Positions 57,376-64,000 of a stretch of DNA of 64,000 nucleotides are shown here, piece by piece (position 1 is the stretch's first letter; every line of letters begins with the position of its first letter). The translations under genes and the position numbers were made by a program. Origin of the DNA: Leptodontidium sp. MPI-SDFR-AT-0119. Lineage: Eukaryota > Ascomycota > Leotiomycetes > Helotiales > Leptodontidiaceae. A model generated the notes under the pieces. It was not told the origin of the DNA and ran no database searches. It was given only the letters and a program-made list of their open reading frames with translations. Location of the stretch: positions 682,001 through 746,000 of the forward strand of contig JAHLEZ010000009.1 in assembly GCA_020726505.1 (NCBI GenBank), read 5' to 3'.

Positions 57376-57782
57376 GTTTATAACTAATCGGCTATCATTT
57401 CAGAGTTCATGCCTGCTAATGTATGTCCCTAGGATGTGCCAACGGGCGAGATACTTGCAACTTATGGCTGGAATTGCTGCTGGTTCTCGAACTAAGGCGT
57501 GACCGCGCTCAAATAGCATATAGTTTTCACGGTAGGGTGTTATTGGCTTTGAGGAATTCCTCCATCGGCTCTTTTTAAGTGTTCTCAACTCGCTGAAGGT
57601 CCTCGTAGGCAGGCATGATTTAAAAACACATAGGGGGCAGGTGTCAAACATACATTGATCACTGCGATAAGTTGAATACCATGATCATGTGTCACTGAGT
57701 TGACTGCTTGGTAGGCAGGTGTGTCACTGGGGAGACTGCCTAGTAGGTAGTCACCCCATAGATAGTATTAAAAAATATGACA
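57376..57782. other. intergenic region
   Basis: About 400 bp of unremarkable composition. Short frames (57290-57502 plus, 57400-57651 minus) show no motif. A partial repeat of GTGTCACTG...GACTGC occurs at about 57688 and 57720. No gene identified. Confidence 0.4.
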
Positions 57783-58378
57783 CTTGTATCCTCAGTTCAG
57801 AGCTCCAAGGCGATAGAGTATATTTCTGCGGACGGTCGGTATCTCCCCCCTCTGATTATTTGGCCTGCTACGCACCGGAGCACTTGGGACAACTCATCCT
57901 ACTCCAGGTTGGCATTACGGCCATTATAGTAGTGGCTACACCGATACAGCAATCAGTCTCTACTGGATCTAAAACGTTTTCGATCCTCAGACAAAGGCTC
58001 GGGCGGGCACGAAGCCTCGAGTCCTAGTCAACGATGGATTTGGTACACACGAGTCGCTTGAGTTGATGAAATACTGTGATGAGCAGAATATTATCCTGTG
58101 TCACCTCCCGTCGCACACCTCCCATAAGCTCCAACCTTGCGATGTCGGTATTTTTGGCCCATTGAAATCCGTATATCGTGAGGAGGTCAAACGGTTATAT
58201 CGGGGAGGTTCAAACATGATCGGAAAGCAGCATTTCACCCTTCTGTACGACCGCGAGCGACGTAAAGCAATAAATCCTCGAAATATTATCTCAGGCTGGT
58301 CGAAGACCGAACTTCGCCCGTTTAATCCAGAGCAAGTGCTAAAAGAAGTCCAGAAGCCGGAGGAGGTGGAGTATTATA
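57783..58378 (+). pseudogene. pogo/Fot1-like transposase fragment (DDE_1)
   Basis: The plus strand encodes S-K-A-I-E-Y-I-S-A-D-G-R-Y-L-P-P-L-I-I-W, then after a frameshift near 57905 W-H-Y-G-H-Y-S-S-G-Y-T-D, L-V-N-D-G-F-G-T-H-E-S (second catalytic Asp) near 58035, L-P-S-H-T-S-H-K-L-Q-P-C-D-V-G (third Asp) near 58115 and a C-terminal helix ending near 58378. The N-terminal helix-turn-helix and first catalytic Asp are missing. There is one TAA stop. Composition is not RIP-like. Confidence 0.85.
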
Positions 58379-58384
58379 GCCCAC

Positions 58385-58595
58385 TAGTTGTCAAGCCGTC
58401 ACGCCTCTCCTGTTCTCCGCAGAACCGTATCTTCTCATAGCCAGCCTTCTTCGTGCCGGTACCATTTCGCAGATCATCAAAGGTGATCTCCTCTGCTTCC
58501 CATGTGTGTGAAAGTATAGCATATTCCTGCGGAATCTTATCGGCAAAGAACGTGGTCAGGCTGAGATCGCCGTCGTTGTATTGAAGTAGGCGCAT
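58385..58595 (-). pseudogene. HET-domain gene, 5' fragment
   Basis: Starting at ATG 58593-58595 on the minus strand, M-R-L-L-Q-Y is followed by Y-A-I-L-S-H-T-W, E-E-I-T-F-D-D-L and G-Y-E-K-I, the opening of the HET domain of fungal heterokaryon-incompatibility proteins. It breaks after about 70 residues, where pogo-transposase sequence of the opposite strand begins. The remainder (aromatic core, catalytic-like region) is absent, so this is a stub. It lies in the same island as the NLR gene. Confidence 0.82.
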
Positions 58596-59237
58596 TATTC
58601 GACCAGGATTCGAGGCGCGGTAAGAGAAGAGGATTATCGGTGAATGTTGAGTCGCTGAATCGGCATATATGCGAAGTGGTTGTCAAGTTGCAAGAGGATG
58701 TTGGATTGAAGACTGGTGGTCAAATCGACTCAGCTGAACGCAGCCTCGCGGGAATGGTGGCATCGTTGTTCATCACCGCAAGCGTACGCACAAAGCCAGC
58801 CACGGGCTACAGATTCACTGCAGAAGCCCATGGTTGGCTGTCTACGCCACTCAACCCTTATGCGTGGTTGGGCCTAACTTGTTTGTCGCTGACATGTAAG
58901 TTAGAGACCTGCGACCGTTACAAGCGCTGGGAGCAGAAGCACTTATGGTGAAGGACAAGTGGGGGACCAACCTTTCTGGATCAAGGCATCGGAGCGTACC
59001 CCTTGCGAGATATGCCAGAACTTGGAAGATCAGCCACTCAGGATCATTCCACTATTTTAGGTCAGTACAGTATCAATGAAGTCAGGCAGCCGGAGCAGCA
59101 GTCCTAACAAAGATGTTTCAAGGTACCAGCCATTCACGCAGTTTCTGGCACCTAACCGGTTTCCCTTACATAATCCCACCCCGGCTATTAATCCCACCAA
59201 AATTCGCGATCCACCCCCTCATATACTCCACTAAATT
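58596..59237. other. HET upstream region with an unassigned open frame
   Basis: Non-RIP composition. The plus-strand frame 58640-58951 (103 codons, starting M-N-V-E-S-L-N) has no recognised family and lies where a HET promoter would be, so it may be fortuitous. Beyond it nothing was recognised up to the pogo element. Confidence 0.3.
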
Positions 59238-60809
59238 ATGGCTAGAGCAGACAAATCAGCAGCGATTTCTGCCGCTGTTGCTGCAATTTAAAGCGGAGAA
59301 GTCGTAGATTATTCTACTACGGTTAGAAAATTTGAATGCGATCGTACGTTGATTTTTAAGAGGATCCGTGGCCTCACGCGCTCCGAAGAGATTCCATTGT
59401 CTTTTAGAAATAGGCTCTTACTTATACTTAAGTAAAGGTCTTAATTAACCGAATCAACTATTTAATAGACCGTGGACTACCTCCGACGAGTTTTATTATG
59501 AAGAGTTTAGTAGAAGAGATTCGTAGTAGTGTTGTTAGTAAGAATTAGACAAGCACTTTCGTTCACTGCTATAAGTCCAAATTAAAGAGTACGTACTTAC
59601 GGAATATTGATAACTTACGATTCTTTATAGAGTATATTCTGATGTTTATACTCTTTTTTTAGCTAGTATATTATCCTGCTTTATTATTTTTATCTTTTAA
59701 TTATGTTATTAGCTAATTATATATAAATAAATTATAGTTATTAAACATTATTACTAAGTACTCTATTAAACCCGAAAATATCTGGAATTTCGACGAAAAG
59801 GGATTTATAATAAGTTTTTGCTCTTCTATAAAAAGAATTATAACCTTAGGAGTATATAAATCAGGGCGAGTTACAAAGATAAAGCAAGATAAGAGTCGCG
59901 AGTTTATTTATTGCCTCGTATGTGTCTTTACTATTAAGAAATGGATTCCGCCACTTCTTATATATAAAGGCGATTCTAAGGAGTTACAAGATACGTAAGT
60001 ACAAGATGTTAAGCCTAAAGACAAGTGTTATTTCTCTATTTCGGAAAATAAGTGGAGTTCTATTGCCATAGGAATAAAATGGCTCTAGGACGTGTTTAAG
60101 CCGCATACCAAACCTTCGTCGCCACGGGAACATCGTCTTTTGCTACTTAATAGGCATTCTAGTCATGTTAATATAGCGTTTATTTGTTAGGCTAATACTT
60201 ATAGTATTATCCTTTTAATTCTTTCGCCTCACACAACACATCAATTACAGCCGTTAGACGTTAGACTATTTTTAACCCCTATTAATATATTACTCCTAAG
60301 AAGTCAACAAACTTATGTCGAAGGGATTAGGATATGTTTAAATGTCTAAACGATTCTTTTATAACTTTTTCAAGACCGCATAAGAGGCTTCGTTCACTAA
60401 GGATAATATCCTTTACGCTTTTACAAAACCGGGGATTTGGCCTATCGACAAAGAAATTATTCTAGCAAAAATCCGGAAGCCTATTCTCTTACTAAAAACA
60501 CCTATCCGAATAGAAAAGACACCTCTTATATTAAAGGTAATTCGCAAATTCACGATTCGGTTCCAAAAATCGCCATTAGTAGAGCGTGCAGAGAAGGCGT
60601 CTAAGGCTCTTTAGATTCTTGCCGCTAAGAAGTTTATTGTTATTCACGAGAACTATAGCCTTCGCAAAGCACTTGTTTTAGAGTAAAAGAAGCGTAAGAA
60701 AGGAAAGAAGCTTAATTTGTGTAGAGAGGAAGATACTGGAGCAATGTGTTGGGGGGCAAATGAGGTTGCTAAGGCAGTAGAGTTTCAGGCTGAAAAAGAG
60801 AGGCTTTAA
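59238..60809 (+). pseudogene. second pogo/Fot1-like transposase, RIP-decayed
   Basis: From ATG 59238: D-Y-S-T-T-V-R-K-F-E (helix-turn-helix) near 59310, then R-G-L-P-P-T-S-F-I-M (CENPB-type region) near 59475. The DDE_1 part has N-F-D-E-K-G-F near 59790, L-L-L-L-N-R-H-S-S-H near 60140 (Asn for the second Asp) and L-Q-P-L-D-V near 60250. Then a C-terminal tail with K-K-R-K-K-G-K-K runs to the stop near 60808. Many stops and at least one frame change. A Ty3-type LTR begins immediately after the stop at 60810. Confidence 0.8.
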
Positions 60810-61111
60810 TGTTACGGCTGGCCAAAGGTTGATACGGCGAGTTGACTCAAGCTTTGTATTTGGACTTAAGGCTACGCTCAGAATCGAGAAGAAAAGACAA
60901 GAAGGGAAGGAGAGCTCTCCGTAAGGGAGGGCTCGAGTATAAATATATAAAGGACCCTCCTAATAGGGCCTAATGTAGTCGCACGCCATTTATATTAATA
61001 TGTCGTATGCTCGCCTCTTAGTCTTCCCTATTAGGCTTAGCGCCGTCGCATAGCTAGCGATACTACGAGTTAGTGTCGATTAGAATGCGAGGCGTATCGT
61101 GGGTCGTAATA
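60810..61111 (-). repeat. Ty3-type LTR, copy 7 (3' LTR)
   Basis: 302 bp, TGTTACGGCTGG to GTCGTAATA (mutated GTAACA). A C-rich tract follows on the right (polypurine tract on the minus strand), so it is the 3' LTR of a leftward-pointing Ty3 element. Confidence 0.9.
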
Positions 61112-61780
61112 TTACCCCCCTCTCCTAAAAAACTACGTTCGCGTAGTTATAGCTATAACCGTATTGTCCTTTAAGTCATTGTAGTCGTCGATACTAGTGT
61201 TATAAGCCTTTAGCCATTTTAGGAGAACTCTTAGCGGGCCTTTAGCCTTAAGATGCTTTAAGTAGAATCATTTAATTATATACGAAGCCGTTATAATATC
61301 TAAGTATAAGTACTACATTAAGTCTTCGTTAGCGCTTAGCCATTTAATATAATAAAATAGTTTATTTCGTATAACCTTAGAGCTAAGGATGCCTTTAATT
61401 TCCCACTTATCTTACTTAAGTAATAGTTAGATAAGTGCCGGCGTAGCTCTGGCTTATTTAGGCAGGGGGTTATTAACGTACTTATAAAGCGAGTGAAAAT
61501 AAAAGACGGGATGAATTTACTAGTTCTTTAAGAGCTTAATTCTTTAACTCTCTCTTTCCTTAGTAATTACTTTAACTAGGCTATACTACTTATTAGATAG
61601 CTTCTTTAAGGGTTAGTTAACGTTTTAGTTCTAAGTGTCGATTAGTACTAAGTCGCTAATGTCTTAATTAATAGCGCGTCGCCTACGATTTATTAATTGT
61701 TTTATTTTCTCTTGTTAATCCTTTAAGAACGATTATACGACTTTTATAACCTCTTTTATTCCTAAAGCTACTTATAGAGT

Positions 61781-61783
<3 letters not shown>
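61112..61783 (-). pseudogene. Ty3 3' body: chromodomain and integrase end
   Basis: Collinear with 392-736 over the first 350 bp (chromodomain) and extends further into decayed integrase C-terminal sequence on the minus strand. No frame is open. It is truncated at 61783 by insertion of the second LINE copy. Confidence 0.7.
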
Positions 61784-61811
<28 letters not shown>

Positions 61812-62559
61812 CCTTTTAACGTGCTGTATTAGTTAGAAACTATGTAGCACGGCTAGTCTACTAGCGTGGCTAATTATTATATACAAAATTCAGTTCGAAT
61901 TAGACTGCGACTGTACATTTGGGAACATTCTCCCTATAACTTATAAGAAAATTAAAATCAAAAACAAAGGAAATAACTAAATGAAAGTACAAATTAAGGC
62001 TTAATAGCCTAATCTTCTTCTTCTTCTTTAATCCCTAGCCTCTCTTGGTGCCATTTCCTTGTATATATACTAGTCTCTTTTAAAAATACTAGTATTTCTT
62101 TAATTCCAATTTGCGTATGTAATAAAACGGGAATAGTAATAGTCTTAATTTCTAAGTTGCTTTTGATACTAGAGTAGAGTTTTTTACGCTCTAATTTATA
62201 GTATTTATAACTAAGTAATAAGTGTTCTGTAGTTTCAATACTACTACATCTACACTTGTTATTAGACGCTAGCCCTAGCTTATATAAGTAGGCTTTTAAG
62301 TATCCATGCCCTAGTTTTAATTGGTAAAAAGAGCTGCTTGTTTCTCTTAGAATACTAGAAGGTAAAAGTAACTTTTTAGTTATTTTGTATATATACTTTT
62401 TAGAGTACGTTTTTAAGGTTTGAGAATTGATATTTTGAGTTATATTAGCTCTAATTTCATTCTTCTTTTGACTACTTAGTTTAACTCTTAAATACGCAAA
62501 GAAGTATTATTAGAATTAATAAAAGACATAGTAGCTATTTTAGCTAATTTGTTTGCTTT

Positions 62560-62850
62560 TTCATTTCCAATTATATCAGAGTGACCTGGGACCCAAGCTA
62601 AAGTAATACTAGCCTTTAGACTAATAATAATCTTAGACGCTAATATGGCTCTAATTTGTTGACTTTGCCCGGGGTTATCTAAGGGAGTTTTAAGTCTTAA
62701 GAGAGCGGCTTGATTATTTAAAAAGACTGTAAAATTATCCCCTTCTTTCGCCGTATTACTAGCGTATTCTATGACTTGTGTAATAGCTTTTAGCTCGCCG
62801 TTATATACTAATTCGACCTCCCCTAAATTACTTATTTTTGTAAATGTAGG
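62560..62850 (-). pseudogene. LINE copy 2 RNase H
   Basis: Homologous to 11991-12251. The segment keeps the Y-N-G-E-L-type start and the N-N-Q-A-A-L block on the minus strand. The ATG equivalent present in copy 1 (12249) reads ATA here. Part of ORF2 downstream of RT; stops separate it from the RT frame. Confidence 0.65.
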
Positions 62851-63048
62851 TATAAGGGGATATCTTTGTGTATGTGTATAAACAGCTACACTATAGCCTA
62901 CTCCGCACCCTTTAGGGGTCTAAGAGCCGTCTGTATAAATAGAGGTGTTTCGACTATTATAAATACTTTATAAGTATTATAAGTGAGCCTTAGCTTTGTC
63001 TTCTTTAGATAACTTAGATATTTTAAAAATATAAGGTACTTCTCTTTC

Positions 63049-64000
63049 TTATAGAAGGAAATAAAAGTGCCTTATTACTTCTAGAGTATTAAAGTTAATT
63101 ATATGATATATTAAATAGACTAGGCTTGAAATAGTAGTAATTGACTCAGGTAAAATACCTAGTAAGTCATACTCCTTATTAGCTCCTGTAATAACCTTTT
63201 CGACTTCGAGCCTAATAGGGTGTTTTTTACTGAGTTTTAAGGCGCGGAGAATATAGCGCCGACTTGTATGATTTAGTCTAATATTAGGTGGAGGTAAAGC
63301 TGCTTCAAGCTCTGATGGAATTATAGGTGCTGTTTTAAAGACCCCTAATATTTTCTTAGTAGCTAGGTTTTGTAAAGCTTGAAATGGTCTAATCATAGCC
63401 TTATTAGGGCAATTGATTTTCCACCATAATATAGAACCATAGTCGGCTACGCTAGTAACACAAGCCATATATAATTGACGAATTGCAAACGGGGAGAGCC
63501 CAATAGTAATATTTGAGAGTCGATTTATACGATAAAACATTTGCTTTGCAAGGGAAACTCTAATTGACCTATGATTCTTAAATTTAAGGTTTGAATCAAA
63601 ATATATTCCTAGCCATTTAACTAGCTTACTAGGAGCTAGTATAGTATTATTTGGAAGTGTAATATTAAGGGTATTCTTACTTCCAAAGAAGTGAATAAGC
63701 TTTGTTTTTTTAATATCAAAGCTAATAGAATATTCTTCCCCTAATTTGACTAATAAGCTAGCTTCTCTTTCTAAAATACTTATATTTTTTTTAAAGCTTT
63801 TAGAAGAGGCTATTAATGCTAAATCATCCATGTATGATATTGGCTTAATATTCTTAGACTTAAATAAGTCTCGAATATATATAAGGAATAAAATAGGTGA
63901 AATAGGGCTCCCTTGAGGGATACCTGTATTTACAATTTGGAATTCCTCTAATTTATTATTAAAGGCAAGTTATAAAGTACGGTTTTCTAAAAATGACGAA
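63049..64000 (-). pseudogene. LINE copy 2 reverse transcriptase, partial
   Basis: The minus-strand frame upstream of 63831 reads T-G-I-P-Q-G-S-P-I-S-P-I-L-F, the RT primer-grip/template motif, then Y-M-D-D-L-A-L, an intact catalytic box at about 63820-63840, and 250 more residues of thumb/connection. The frame is open for about 310 codons from near 63980 to a stop at 63049, with a TAA just upstream near 63970. The stop at 63049 is before the RNase H domain, so this copy is also broken. Confidence 0.88.

Larger units (their letters stand above)
61784..64000 (-). mobile_element. Tad-like LINE copy 2 (runs off window)
   Basis: A 28-bp T run (61784-61811) is the poly(A) tail of a minus-strand LINE. 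The 3' untranslated region runs to about 62110, then RNase H and RT follow, closely matching copy 1 at 11510-13390. It is much less RIP-mutated. The 5' half lies beyond the window. Confidence 0.9.

Noticed and set aside
57376..57407. Possible 32-nt intron (GTGAGT...CTAAT...TTTCAG) at the end of the HeLo-like gene
   Set aside because: Shorter than fungal introns known to splice; the TGA at 57373-57375 is taken as the true stop.

Overview
This window comes from a filamentous ascomycete (Pezizomycotina; the exact species cannot be named from sequence alone). It is a 64 kb nest of transposable elements in and beside a heterokaryon-incompatibility-type immune locus. The fungal signs are short introns of 44-90 nt with GTAAGT/CTAAC/AG signals, a SesA/NACHT/WD40 gene, a HET-domain fragment, a Tad-like LINE and Fot1/pogo-like and piggyBac transposases. 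Most element copies carry the scar of repeat-induced point mutation (RIP): CpA is largely converted to TpA, conserved Gln (CAA/CAG) and Trp codons have become stops, and catalytic Asp codons have become Asn.

Layout, left to right. 1-736: 3' end of a minus-strand Ty3-type element (LTR plus chromodomain). 737-10478: a plus-strand Ty1/copia element, split by a solo LTR (3388-3690), a nearly intact piggyBac (5168-7212) and a second solo LTR (7709-8069); an antisense accessory gene lies at its 3' end. 10479-11505: another copia LTR with the start of an accessory gene, then a miniature LTR element. 11506-16020 and 31734-about 32890: one minus-strand Tad-like LINE, cut in two by a composite copia element (16021-31728, TSD ACTTT), which itself carries a second complete copia (16280-23823, TSD AAAAC). 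About 33050-36480: a fourth, truncated copia. 37857-45246: a complete Ty3/chromodomain element on the plus strand (TSD GTCTC). 45770-48947: an IS630/Tc1-type DNA transposon with two convergent genes (TSD TA). 49366-52374: a gag-protease-only LTR element (TSD CAAAC). 57783-60809: two pogo-like remnants. 60810-64000: a Ty3 LTR with its 3' body, then a second LINE copy running off the window.

The last three complete elements (Ty3, IS630/Tc1, gag-only) all sit in one minus-strand gene of NLR/STAND type. Its pieces run from 55556 (N terminus) to 37576 (C terminus) and rejoin codon for codon when the insertions and one TSD copy are removed. The 5' exon (53907-55556) is still an open 549-codon frame holding a C2H2-like motif, a SesA/NACHT_N-like domain and a Gln/Asn/Gly-rich, sigma-like amyloid motif. 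The NACHT and WD40 parts are broken. A divergently transcribed intact gene (55798-57375) encodes a protein with a HeLo-like N terminus and a DUF7580-like C terminus. A truncated HET-domain start lies at 58385-58595. Together this looks like a self/non-self recognition island being taken apart by transposons.

The most unusual observation is that three copia elements share one layout: a spliced accessory gene encoding a small Cys-rich protein lies between RNase H and the 3' LTR, antisense to pol. Two of the three carry RIP stops; the third (16987-17448) is still open.
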